Source of the DNA: Saprospiraceae bacterium
Lineage (GTDB): Bacteria; Bacteroidota; Bacteroidia; Chitinophagales; Saprospiraceae
NCBI GenBank assembly: GCA_020627535.1
Contig: JAHDGU010000002.1
Span: 62,001-126,000 of the forward strand
Direction of reading: 5' to 3'
DNA: 64,000 nucleotides
Positions 25,299 through 34,437 of the stretch are shown here, in pieces. The notes under the pieces were generated by a model that worked only from the letters and a program-made list of their open reading frames with translations, did not search any database and had not been told where the DNA came from. Each line of letters starts with the position of its first letter. The first letter of the stretch is position 1. The position numbers were made by a program, and so were the translations under genes.

Positions 25299-27740
25299 TT
25301 GAGACTTCAGATTTTCCGATATCGCCTACTCCAAGCAGTGCTCATGATAGTGCTTGCGCTGCCTTTTGGCCGCCTATTTGCTCAAGTTAAAGACACCACT
25401 GGTTGTGTATTCGACATCCAAGGCCGTGTCTTTGACGCTAGCACCAAGCAGCCTCTCGCATTTGTCAGTGTGCTCCTTGATAGCAGCAACACAGGTACAG
25501 AAAGTGATCTTCAAGGACGCTTTGAGATCTTAGGACTTTGCGAAGAAGAATACGAGCTGAGCTTCAGCTATCTCGGCTACAAGCCAGTGAGTCACCACCA
25601 TGACTTCCATCACCCATATCTTGAGATCTACATGGCACCAGAAGACTATTTGCTGGAAAGCGTGATCGTAGAGGCCACTCCCTTCCAGAGCGGACTTGGC
25701 TCCCTCAATACCACTCGACTCTCTGGCCTAGATATGGAGGAAGTAAGCTCAGAGACATTTGGCGATGCGGTGAGCAGGATCTCAGGCGTCGGTACACTCA
25801 AGACAGGCCAAAACATCGTCAAGCCTGTCATTCATGGCTTGCATAGCAATCGTGTGCTCATCATCAACAATGGTCTGAGGCATGAATATCAAAACTGGGG
25901 CGAGGATCATGCGCCTGAAATCGATGCCTCTTCCATCGACAATATCGAAGTCGTCAAAGGAGCTGCAACCGTGAGATTTGGACCAGACGCTCTTGGTGGT
26001 GTCGTCCTCGTCAATCCTGCCAACGTCGAACTCCACAGTCCCTTCAAGGCAGACTTGCGTCTCCATGGCCGTACCAATGGCCGCGCTGGCGAAGGAAGTC
26101 TGGAGATGAGTAAGGGATTCAACTGGTGGAGTGTACATGGCGGTGGTTCATGGAATCGACAAGGTGATCTGCGTGCTGCAGACTACATGCTCACCAATAC
26201 CGGTAAGAAAGAGACAAGCTACTTCGGTGAAGTCCAAGTACATCCTTTTTCCAAGATGGATCTAAAACTGAGCTACAGTCATGTCGAGCAAGAGCTGGGT
26301 GTCCTGAGTGGGTCTGTCTTTGGCAATCTTGATGACATCCAGAGGGCATTTGTGGTAGATACTCCCCTATTCACCCTACCCTTCAGCTATGACATTGATA
26401 AGCCCAAGCAGCAGGTAGAGCACGATTCCTACAAGGCGAGTCTCAGGTACTTCGCCAAGAATCATTCACTGCACTTACAGTATGGCTATCAGTTCAACCA
26501 CAGACAAGAATTTGGCGTACGCCGCACAGACGCCCCCAATATTGATCTCGAACTCCGCACACAGTCGCTTGATCTCAACTGGAATCATCCCGAGCTCGGC
26601 AAGCTCTCTGGCAAGATCGGTGCGCAATGGCTCACCAAAGCCAATGACAATCTTCCCGGGACAAACACAGTGCCTTTTATCCCCAATTACGATGAAAAGC
26701 GCCTAGGTATTTACATGATTGAGTCCCTTGAACAAGGCAAAGCGACTTGGGAAGCAGGAGTCCGCTTTGATCTCTTAGAGTCTGACATCACTGGTCGAGA
26801 ACCTGACAATACTATTTACAGAAACAAGATTCTCTACCGCAATCTGTCGGGAACCATCGGCGTGAAATATGCTCTGAGTGATCATGCCACTTTCCAATCC
26901 AATATTGGTACAGCATGGCGTGCTCCCAATGTGGCGGAGCTCTATCGCTTTGGGCAAAATTCTTTTTTCTTGGAGTATGGGCTCTGGCGATATACCATCA
27001 GCGAAGACTTTGATTTTGTCTCGACGAGTCAGGGCATCTTAGATCAAAATGATCGCGAAGTCCCGTCTGAACAAGGGTACAAATGGATCAATACCTATGG
27101 TATTCAAAAGGATGAGCTATCACTCGAGCTCGTGGGCTATATCAATTATGTAAAAAACTACATCTACTCGCGGCCGGCGGGCATCACGAGGACACCACGA
27201 GGTTCTTTCATATTTTACATCTATGATCAGACAGATGCATTGCTTTGGGGCTTAGATCTCAATAGCGAGTATCGCCATTCTGAGTCTCTGAGCTCTGGCT
27301 TGAAAGGCAGCTTCCTCTGGAGCAAGCAACTATCACCTTCCGATTTTTTCGCTGCACAGCCACCTCCGGAATTGGGTTATCGTCTGGCCTTTCGGCCAAA
27401 TTTGAAGTGGCTCCAAGACGGAGAACTCAGATTAGAGTTGAACTACACATTTGAGCATTTTCAACACCCGCGCACGATTACCGTAGAAGACTTCCTGTTT
27501 GCGGCGCAACAAGGCATCAACCGATTTAGCGAAAGCGCCCTAGACTTTGATCTCATGCCGCCTCCAGATGGCTACCTTCTGACCAATCTGAGCTGGCGAA
27601 GCAAGTGGAAGTTTATCCACTATAGCTTTGAGCTTCGCAATGTATTTGACGTAAGTTATCGCAACTACACTGATCGGCTGCGCTACTTTGCCGATGACCT
27701 TGGCCGCAACTTTTTGATGACAATCAACTTCAAAATCTAG
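25299..27740 (+). CDS. TonB-dependent receptor, ZnuD-like, probable metal uptake
   Basis: 813 residues: signal peptide (about 1-28, LFAQ), a CarboxypepD_reg-like domain at about 36-110 (DIQGRVFDASTKQPLAFVSV), a TonB plug at about 120-235 and a 22-strand barrel to the end, closing with FLMTINFKI. A His cluster HHHDFHH lies between the first domain and the plug. The plug sequence RVLIINNGLRHEYQNWGEDH and the GGVVLV segment resemble the ZnuD family, which imports zinc (family knowledge). The upstream dyad at 25235-25257 points to metal-dependent control. The next gene has the same type of operator. I am sure of the receptor, moderately of the metal, and less of zinc in particular. Confidence 0.9.
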   Translation: MRLQIFRYRLLQAVLMIVLALPFGRLFAQVKDTTGCVFDIQGRVFDASTKQPLAFVSVLLDSSNTGTESDLQGRFEILGLCEEEYELSFSYLGYKPVSHHHDFHHPYLEIYMAPEDYLLESVIVEATPFQSGLGSLNTTRLSGLDMEEVSSETFGDAVSRISGVGTLKTGQNIVKPVIHGLHSNRVLIINNGLRHEYQNWGEDHAPEIDASSIDNIEVVKGAATVRFGPDALGGVVLVNPANVELHSPFKADLRLHGRTNGRAGEGSLEMSKGFNWWSVHGGGSWNRQGDLRAADYMLTNTGKKETSYFGEVQVHPFSKMDLKLSYSHVEQELGVLSGSVFGNLDDIQRAFVVDTPLFTLPFSYDIDKPKQQVEHDSYKASLRYFAKNHSLHLQYGYQFNHRQEFGVRRTDAPNIDLELRTQSLDLNWNHPELGKLSGKIGAQWLTKANDNLPGTNTVPFIPNYDEKRLGIYMIESLEQGKATWEAGVRFDLLESDITGREPDNTIYRNKILYRNLSGTIGVKYALSDHATFQSNIGTAWRAPNVAELYRFGQNSFFLEYGLWRYTISEDFDFVSTSQGILDQNDREVPSEQGYKWINTYGIQKDELSLELVGYINYVKNYIYSRPAGITRTPRGSFIFYIYDQTDALLWGLDLNSEYRHSESLSSGLKGSFLWSKQLSPSDFFAAQPPPELGYRLAFRPNLKWLQDGELRLELNYTFEHFQHPRTITVEDFLFAAQQGINRFSESALDFDLMPPPDGYLLTNLSWRSKWKFIHYSFELRNVFDVSYRNYTDRLRYFADDLGRNFLMTINFKI

Positions 27741-27769
27741 CGGTAGTTTCCGACATCTAGAGGGCCTTC

Positions 27770-27786
27770 TCGCAACATTGTTGCTT
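27770..27786. promoter_or_regulatory. Operator-like dyad 1 before the repeat protein gene
   Basis: The perfect palindrome GCAACATTGTTGC (27772-27784) forms the core of a 17-base site whose centre lies 51 bases before the ATG at 27829. It is one of two such sites 29 bases apart centre to centre, close to three helical turns, which suits cooperative binding of two dimers on one face of the DNA. Confidence 0.55.
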
Positions 27787-27798
27787 TAGATATTACAT

Positions 27799-27815
27799 TT
27801 GCAACATTGTTACAA
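27799..27815. promoter_or_regulatory. Operator-like dyad 2 before the repeat protein gene
   Basis: TTGCAACATTGTTACAA is an 8-1-8 inverted repeat with one mismatched pair, followed by TAAGAAT exactly as the dyad before the TonB receptor is followed by TAAGAAT. This conserved flank strengthens the case that both genes are controlled together. It ends 13 bases before the ATG, so a bound protein would block the ribosome-binding or start region. Confidence 0.55.
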
Positions 27816-27828
27816 TAAGAATTAAGGC

Positions 27829-29658
27829 ATGAAAAAACTTTACCTACTAGGCATCTTATCATTCGTTTTCGCATTTAGCGTATCGGCCCAGCTAAATATC
27901 ACAGGCGTTGAGATCACATTTAGCCCAGATTCCGGTGCTGACATCATTGCAAAGGCTGCAGACAATGGCAGCGGATTGGAGGTTGAAGGCTCCATCAGTT
28001 TGATGGAGAGCGCAGACTACTCAGTGACACTCGCTGTCTTTGACGGGACAGATGATATCACAGACCAAATTATTGCTGATGCTGAAAATCATCAAGTATT
28101 TTTCGAGCAGATAGAAGAGCTTTTCGTGGGCGGAGGAGTAGAGACGCTAGATCGAGATGCGAACAACCTCCCAATAGGCATTGACAATGAAAGCACTACT
28201 GAGTGTACAGTAGATGGCAATATCGAGGGTTCACTACGAGTCGTGCTTGCTGATCTCACGGGGATCAAGTCTGAGGACTCTGAGATAGGTGATGGCACTT
28301 CGCTCTTTGATCTCAGGTGGATGGTAACCGTCGTGGATGATGCAGCTGCGCCACCTTGCGAAAATGAAGAAGAAATCATCACTGATGTTGTCTTGACCTT
28401 CACGCCAGTGGATGGTGGTGACATCGTCACAGCGAGCGCGCAGGATCCTGATGGCGAAGGACCGCTTGATCTCCAGATCGTAGAGGACATTGAGCTACTA
28501 GAGAGTACAGTCTATACCATGACCATCGAGCTCACAAATTCGATAGAAGGGGAAGACATCACAGAAGAGATCATGGAAGAAGACGATGAGCACATGTTCT
28601 TCTTTGCTTTCACCGATGAAGTATTTGTCAGTCCTGCCGGAGATGGAAACGTGGACAATCGTCCCGATCCGGTCAACTACAATGACTTTGACGAAAATGA
28701 TCTTCCGGTAGGTCTCAGCACGGAGTGGGAAACCGAGTGTGGTGAAGAAATGGTCTCTGGTACGCTCAGAGTTGTGCTCAAGCACCAGCCTGGTATCAAG
28801 TCTGAAACTTCAACTGTGGAAGACGGAGGTACCGATGTAGATCTTACTTGGAATGTTAACGTCAATGAAGATCCTGAGGCTCCACCTTGCGAAAATGAGG
28901 AAGAAATCATCACAGACGTGGTCTTGACTTTCACTCCTATGGGTGGTGGAGATGCCATCACAGCCAGTGCACAAGATCCTGACGGCGAGGGCCCACTTGA
29001 TCTGCAGATCTTAGATGACATCAATCTGGATGATGATGAGACCTATACAATGACAATAGAGCTGAGCAATAGCATCGAGGGTGAAGACATCACCGAGGAG
29101 ATCATGGAAGAAGATGATGAGCACATGTTTTTCTTTGCTTTTTCTGAAGGAGTATTCTCCGATCCAACTGGTGATGGAAATGTCGACAACAGACCCGATC
29201 CTGTCAACTACAATGACATGGATGAGAACGATCTTCCCGTGGGGCTATCGACAGATTGGACAACGGCCAATGGGACGAACACTGGAACTTTCCGCGTCAT
29301 CCTCAAGCATCAACCAGATATCAAGTCTGAGACCTCTACGTCTGAAGATGGTGGTACAGATGTCGATCTTACATGGACGATCAATACAGGCGTAGTGAGC
29401 ACTGACGATCAGGCTGCTTTGAACAATCGCCTGAGCCTCACACCAAATCCTGTGAGCAATGTATTGCAATGGAATATCGACTCCTCAAGAAATGAGTCAG
29501 TAGAGCTTCGCATCATTTCTATTACGGGTCGGTCATTGATACAGACCAAAACATCACAACAAAATATCGACCTGAGTCACTTACCAGCAGGAAGCTATAT
29601 TCTGAGCGTCCAGTCCGGTGATCATCTATACAGCAAGAGATTCATTAAGATAAACTAG
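27829..29658 (+). CDS. Secreted three-repeat protein, T9SS-sorted, partner of the TonB receptor
   Basis: 609 residues with a signal peptide (about 1-20, VSAQ). Three copies of one domain follow at about 21-175, 177-352 and 354-525; the last two are nearly identical and start ENEEEIITDVVLTFTP. Each ends with an acidic strand and TDVDLTWN-type sequence. A conserved acidic, possibly metal-binding EDDEHMFFFAF lies in the middle of repeats 2 and 3. The last 75 residues (LTPNPVSNVLQWNI ... AGSYILSVQSGDHLYSKRFIKIN) are a type A T9SS sorting domain. Proteins with this domain lie beside TonB receptors in other Flavobacteriia (recollection). The dyads upstream match the receptor's operator, so it may capture the metal at the surface. 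No enzyme motif is visible. Confidence 0.8.
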   Translation: MKKLYLLGILSFVFAFSVSAQLNITGVEITFSPDSGADIIAKAADNGSGLEVEGSISLMESADYSVTLAVFDGTDDITDQIIADAENHQVFFEQIEELFVGGGVETLDRDANNLPIGIDNESTTECTVDGNIEGSLRVVLADLTGIKSEDSEIGDGTSLFDLRWMVTVVDDAAAPPCENEEEIITDVVLTFTPVDGGDIVTASAQDPDGEGPLDLQIVEDIELLESTVYTMTIELTNSIEGEDITEEIMEEDDEHMFFFAFTDEVFVSPAGDGNVDNRPDPVNYNDFDENDLPVGLSTEWETECGEEMVSGTLRVVLKHQPGIKSETSTVEDGGTDVDLTWNVNVNEDPEAPPCENEEEIITDVVLTFTPMGGGDAITASAQDPDGEGPLDLQILDDINLDDDETYTMTIELSNSIEGEDITEEIMEEDDEHMFFFAFSEGVFSDPTGDGNVDNRPDPVNYNDMDENDLPVGLSTDWTTANGTNTGTFRVILKHQPDIKSETSTSEDGGTDVDLTWTINTGVVSTDDQAALNNRLSLTPNPVSNVLQWNIDSSRNESVELRIISITGRSLIQTKTSQQNIDLSHLPAGSYILSVQSGDHLYSKRFIKIN

Positions 29659-29680
29659 GACTAGGAACTACTCGATCGCC

Positions 29681-29717
29681 AAAAGAGGAAGTCAGAAATA
29701 CTGGCTTCCTCTTTTTT
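29681..29717 (+). terminator. Intrinsic terminator after the repeat protein
   Basis: AAAAGAGGAAGTCAG and CTGGCTTCCTCTTTTTT pair as a 14-base stem around AAATA, followed by a T-run, 23 bases behind the stop codon at 29658. It ends the plus-strand metal-uptake transcript. Confidence 0.9.
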
Positions 29718-29719
29718 GT

Positions 29720-30170
29720 TTAGAAATTATCCAATGAGTCCAGATTTCCTGTTTGTGTCAATCATATCCTCACCCTCCTGCATGGTCGCCTATCACAGCC
29801 ACTGGACAACGGCCGCCACCGAACGAGCTGAGGCGACTGGGTCTGAGCGATGTAAGCGACAAGTGAACGGGTGCTTAGCTGTAAGGCAATGGAAGGCAAG
29901 TACTACAAGGTTCCGAGTCCGGGAAAGCCTCTCATCAAGGATGGAGGCCAATTGCAAAGATCATGACATAACGGATCCATCTCGAAGGGGCGAACTGCCA
30001 AATCACATGGAAGGGAAAGAACCGCAAACCCGATGGGATGGCAGTCTAGAGGGATCTTTGCGGACCAGCCTGGACGAATACCGCTGCTCAGCCCCGGAGA
30101 TGGTGTTGCTACAGCGGAACCAGATAGCCCTAAGCAGTTCTGCGATGCAGGAGCAGATCCTCCAAGGAAT
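29720..30170. other. Gap with a possible degenerate coding remnant
   Basis: No intact gene. Short protein-like stretches occur in different plus-strand frames: MEGKYYKVPSPGKPLIKDGG around 29888-29950, then ITWKGKNRKPDGMA around 30000-30040 and DQPGRIPLLSPGDGVATAEP around 30062-30122, separated by stops and frame changes. This looks like one decayed gene, but I cannot name its family. No tRNA or other RNA is apparent. A long frame running from 29716 into the sensor gene on the opposite strand has no such pattern and is not a gene. Confidence 0.3.
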
Positions 30171-33100
30171 TTACTCACCTGTGCCTTTGACGATGCTTTT
30201 GGGTAATTCCCCAAACTCTTTCTTAAAGGACTTGCTGAAGTATGATGGAGAAGAAAAGCCAACAGCGAAACAAACCTCTGATACAGTCAAATTACCTTTC
30301 TGCAATAGCGTTTTTGCTTTCCTCAAACGAATCTTTCGAATCAAAGCATTGACACTTATCCCGGTTAAAGCTTTTGTCTTCCGATAAAGCTGACTTCGAC
30401 TGAGGAACATCTTCTCAGACAACGACTCGACATTCAAACTCGCATCACTAATCTGGGTGTTGATAAATCCTACGAGCTGTTGCAAAAAGTCTTGGTCAAT
30501 TCGCGATAGATTTTCGGATAGCTCACTATCTCCAAGCTCACTAAAATAATGATTGAAGATGACTTTTCGGCTTTGAAGTAATTGTATCAATCTAGACTTG
30601 AGCAAAGTCATACTAAATGGCTTTGTCACGTAGGCATCGGCACCAGAGTCCACACCAGATATTTGGTCATCAGAGCTACTTTTGGCCGTCAACATCACGA
30701 TTGGTATATGACTAGTCCTTACGTCTGCTTTGAGTGTCTTACAGAGCTCAAAACCATCCAGCACAGGCATCATGACATCAGTAATCACTATATCCGGTAG
30801 ATGCTCTAATGTCATTTGCAAGCCTTCTGCTCCATCCGAGGCAGTCATCACTTGGTATGTTTTGGAAAGTTCTGAGCTGAGGTAATTCTTCAATTCCGCA
30901 TTGTCTTCGATAATCATCAAGGTGCTCCTACTCTTCTCTGATATTTTTTGATCAGTGCTCTCAACGTCTGAGTCACGGATTACATCAAAATCTACTGATG
31001 AAGCCTTGACGGCACCGCGCACCATGATTTGATCTGATTCTAAGGGTAAAAACACCTTAAACTGAGTACCTACCCCTAGCGTACTCTCCACATCGATCTT
31101 TCCATCGTGAAGTTTTATAAAATCCTTTACCACTTCAAGTCCTATTCCTGTGCCTCCATAATAGGACTTATCGAGATTTTCAACCTGATAAAATCGGTCA
31201 AAAATATGTCTGAGATGCTCAGGTGAAAGACCTGGACCGGTATCTCTCACCTCAATCTTCACGGCTTCTTTCTCAGATTCACCATCAAATGCCACCACAC
31301 AAGATTCCACCAAAACTTCTATAGAGCCTCCCGTATGAGTCACTTTGAATGCATTGGATAATAAATTGAATATGACTTTTTCTATTAGGCTCGGATCGAT
31401 CCATGCAGACAGCTGAGACACATTGCAAACTTTAGTAAATTCAATATTATTCGACACAGCCTCTGCTTCAAAGTACTCGGCAACTCCGTTAGTAAAACTG
31501 ACCATTTCTGTATTTTGCAGCTTAAGCTTGTATTTATTAAAACTCAACTTCCTAAAATCCATCAACTCGTTTATCAACCGCTGAAGTCGCTTTGCATTCT
31601 TATGGATGATATGGTGCTTAGATTTGATATCCGCCGGTAAGACATGATCTTTCTGATCTATAATATCTTCTAGTGGATTGACAATTAAAGTCAAGGGAGT
31701 CCTAAACTCATGAGAAATATTTGTGAAGAACTGTATTTTCTTCCGGTTAAGCTCCTGTGCCTGTTCACGCTGCAACCTTTCTGCATCTGCTTCCCTCTTT
31801 GCCAAAACACGCGTACGCATTAGTCGATAAAGGGCATAGAGCACCATCAAAAACAAAAGCACATAAATTGTGATAGCACTATTCGATCGATACCAGGCTG
31901 GAAGTACTTCTACGTCCAGGGTCACGTAGTCATCATTCCAGACGCCATCGCTATTCGCAGCCTTGACGCGAAACTGATACTTACCACTCTTCAGAGAGGT
32001 ATATGTGGCGCTTCTCTGATTGCCTACATAGTTCCAATCATCTTCAAGGCCATCCAAATAGTAGGCAAACTGAATCTTGTCTGGCCGTGTAAAGTTGAGG
32101 CCGGTGTAGTCTATAGTAAAAACAGATTGCTTATATGAGAGCCTGACTTTCTCCGTATTCTCAATCCTAGTCATGAGAGGGGAATCCTCTTCTCCCGGAA
32201 ACACCGATTTATTAAATATTTTTAGATCTGTCAGGTAGACTAAGACACCAGACTCAATCTTTGCGATAGATTCTGGTTTAAAATAATTGACGCCTCCTAG
32301 GACATTACCAAAGAAAAGATATCCCTGATTATCAAGTAAAGAGGCATTGGCATTGAAATCATTTGAAATCAAACCATCGCTTCTCGTATAATTGAGTATT
32401 TCATTTTGACGCAAGTCGATCATAGATAGTCCCGAACGACCGCTCGTCCAGATATACCGCTGATCAACCTCATTGATAGATGATACAGATTCCTGCAGAA
32501 ATCCATCCTTCTTTCCAAAATGTCGAACAGAATCAGATTCAAAATCATAGCAATATAGACCAGATCCGTCAGTACCAAACCAAAGGCGCTCTTGAGAATC
32601 AAAATACATGCTAATTACATTACGCACACTGGTATGCTTCGATAAGACACCCAACCACTCAGGCAGCATAGATTTCACCGAAATAATATCCTGATCTTGA
32701 TTATATCTTAGTTGAAACAACCCTGTCGTCGCCGCCACCCAGATTATTCGACCTGGTCGACACAATATTTTACTGACATCCTTTACTTGAAGATCTTCTG
32801 CGACAACGACAGGCTCAACATGATGCCTAAATTCTTCATCGTCCGGATCAAAAGAATGAATTCCAGCACCCCATGTACCGAACCATATAATCCCTTCCTC
32901 GTCTTCATCAAAGCTTATAACTCGATCAGAGACAATGTCACCTGGTCTTGATTGACTAGTAAACTGGCTAAATTGTTTTTGTCCACTTCTCTTGTAGAAA
33001 AGACCTTCGTCCCAACTTCCAGCCCAAACATTTTCTTTTGAGTCAATAAAAACAGTCTGCATGGATCTACCTGAGTTTGAGCCAGATGTGCCGCTCGAGG

Positions 33101-34358
33101 AAGTCAAAACCTGATTTTCTCTGTCTAGGAAGTGCAGCCCATTCCCATCCGTGCTAAACCAAAGATTGCCTTGACCATCTTTGGCGATACCAGTCAAGGA
33201 TGATTTCTGAAGCTCCTCTGGCTCTTCGACAAGATCCCAGGTATTTCCAAATTTTCTTACCTGCGGATCATGGACATCCACACCTTTGTCATAATACCCA
33301 AGCCACAATCGCGAATCGTGGTCGCAATATACATGCCACACCGAATTTGACTTAATACCATGCATGGCTCCATGCCCCCTTTGTAAGATCTCATAGCTAT
33401 GATCTATAGGATTCATGACAATCAATCCGTCATTCTCCGTGCCAAAATACAGGTATCCGGCGTCATCTTGATCGATAGCAAGCACCCGGCGATTTGTCAA
33501 GGGTAGATGCTCAAGAAACTTCAGGCTAGGAGAGCTCGAATTTATACAAGAACTCTTGTAAAGCCCCTCGTCTGACGTGCCAATCCACAAGTTATTGAGA
33601 TGATCAACACAAAGACTAACTATCGGAATCCTCAAAGAAATACTCTCTTTTTCTGCGTATATCGAAGCAATCTCAAGCTCAAGGCTTTCTTGGGCAATCC
33701 TCAGCAACCCGATGCTGGATGCCAAGTAGATCTCGCCATAGCTGCTAATTGCCATACCGTAGATATCTAGATCATCAACACCAAAATGTGTGTGATCAAC
33801 ATGCCGGAGCTCAAATCGATCTCCATCAATCCTCAAGTGGAACAATCCCTGATTGGCCGTACCCAAGAGCATATCGCCTTCAGATGTCTCGAGAAGCGAG
33901 AGCACACTGATGTCCAGCTTCTCGGCATCAAACTGTGCATAAATTCTCCTAAAATTTCCGAGATTTTCATCATAGAGATTGACTCCATCATCGGTAGCTA
34001 TCCAAAGACGACTCGCTCGATCTTCGTAAACGTCATTGACCATATTGCTGCTCAAAGAACAGGAGTCATCTGGATTGAAATTAAATCCTACATGACTCGC
34101 ACCGTCGTACTTATACAGACCAGCACCGTAGGTGGCTATCCAGATAAAGCCTTTGTGGTCATGAATGATGGAAGTAATACCTCTTTTGGGGAAATTTTCA
34201 TCTATATTGATAAAGTCCCTATTGGGGATTGGAATCTCCTGCGATTGAAGGTCTAACGGAGTGAGACCGGAGAGAGTAAATAATAGGGGTGAGATAATTC
34301 TCAGTTGGGTCAAAAACATCAACAATAATTGCTCATAATTTGACATCAGTCCGTTCAT
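30171..34358 (-). CDS. Hybrid two-component system sensor/regulator of the xylan locus
   Basis: 1395 residues containing a full phosphorelay. Residues about 35-720: two-component-regulator propeller repeats (IWIATYGAGLYKYDG, LWIGTSDEGLYKS, LWFGTDGSGLYCYD). About 735-810: Y_Y_Y domain (IDYTGLNF ... FRVKAANSDG). Membrane helix about 826-845. Histidine kinase with NISHEFRTPL (His near 884), VIFNLLSNAFK, DTGPGLS and GGTGIGLEVVK. Receiver with ITDVMMPVLDGF (Asp near 1193) and MLTAKSS. C-terminal AraC-type helix-turn-helix about 1310-1390. The periplasmic propeller senses oligosaccharides and the HTH activates the PUL; xylo-oligosaccharide as ligand is inferred from the neighbouring genes. It is the last gene of the minus-strand locus, 79 bases after transketolase. 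Confidence 0.95.
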   Translation of the reverse strand: MNGLMSNYEQLLLMFLTQLRIISPLLFTLSGLTPLDLQSQEIPIPNRDFINIDENFPKRGITSIIHDHKGFIWIATYGAGLYKYDGASHVGFNFNPDDSCSLSSNMVNDVYEDRASRLWIATDDGVNLYDENLGNFRRIYAQFDAEKLDISVLSLLETSEGDMLLGTANQGLFHLRIDGDRFELRHVDHTHFGVDDLDIYGMAISSYGEIYLASSIGLLRIAQESLELEIASIYAEKESISLRIPIVSLCVDHLNNLWIGTSDEGLYKSSCINSSSPSLKFLEHLPLTNRRVLAIDQDDAGYLYFGTENDGLIVMNPIDHSYEILQRGHGAMHGIKSNSVWHVYCDHDSRLWLGYYDKGVDVHDPQVRKFGNTWDLVEEPEELQKSSLTGIAKDGQGNLWFSTDGNGLHFLDRENQVLTSSSGTSGSNSGRSMQTVFIDSKENVWAGSWDEGLFYKRSGQKQFSQFTSQSRPGDIVSDRVISFDEDEEGIIWFGTWGAGIHSFDPDDEEFRHHVEPVVVAEDLQVKDVSKILCRPGRIIWVAATTGLFQLRYNQDQDIISVKSMLPEWLGVLSKHTSVRNVISMYFDSQERLWFGTDGSGLYCYDFESDSVRHFGKKDGFLQESVSSINEVDQRYIWTSGRSGLSMIDLRQNEILNYTRSDGLISNDFNANASLLDNQGYLFFGNVLGGVNYFKPESIAKIESGVLVYLTDLKIFNKSVFPGEEDSPLMTRIENTEKVRLSYKQSVFTIDYTGLNFTRPDKIQFAYYLDGLEDDWNYVGNQRSATYTSLKSGKYQFRVKAANSDGVWNDDYVTLDVEVLPAWYRSNSAITIYVLLFLMVLYALYRLMRTRVLAKREADAERLQREQAQELNRKKIQFFTNISHEFRTPLTLIVNPLEDIIDQKDHVLPADIKSKHHIIHKNAKRLQRLINELMDFRKLSFNKYKLKLQNTEMVSFTNGVAEYFEAEAVSNNIEFTKVCNVSQLSAWIDPSLIEKVIFNLLSNAFKVTHTGGSIEVLVESCVVAFDGESEKEAVKIEVRDTGPGLSPEHLRHIFDRFYQVENLDKSYYGGTGIGLEVVKDFIKLHDGKIDVESTLGVGTQFKVFLPLESDQIMVRGAVKASSVDFDVIRDSDVESTDQKISEKSRSTLMIIEDNAELKNYLSSELSKTYQVMTASDGAEGLQMTLEHLPDIVITDVMMPVLDGFELCKTLKADVRTSHIPIVMLTAKSSSDDQISGVDSGADAYVTKPFSMTLLKSRLIQLLQSRKVIFNHYFSELGDSELSENLSRIDQDFLQQLVGFINTQISDASLNVESLSEKMFLSRSQLYRKTKALTGISVNALIRKIRLRKAKTLLQKGNLTVSEVCFAVGFSSPSYFSKSFKKEFGELPKSIVKGTGE

Positions 34359-34437
34359 TTCCTATGGTTTCATCAAGAGCACATCCTTTACGAAATCAGT
34401 GCTCAGCACCGAATATACACATCGAGGCTCTCGCAGA

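Noticed and set aside
29716-30387. 223-codon plus-strand gene
   Set aside because: It overlaps the conserved helix-turn-helix end of the hybrid sensor on the other strand and shows no coherent protein pattern in one frame.
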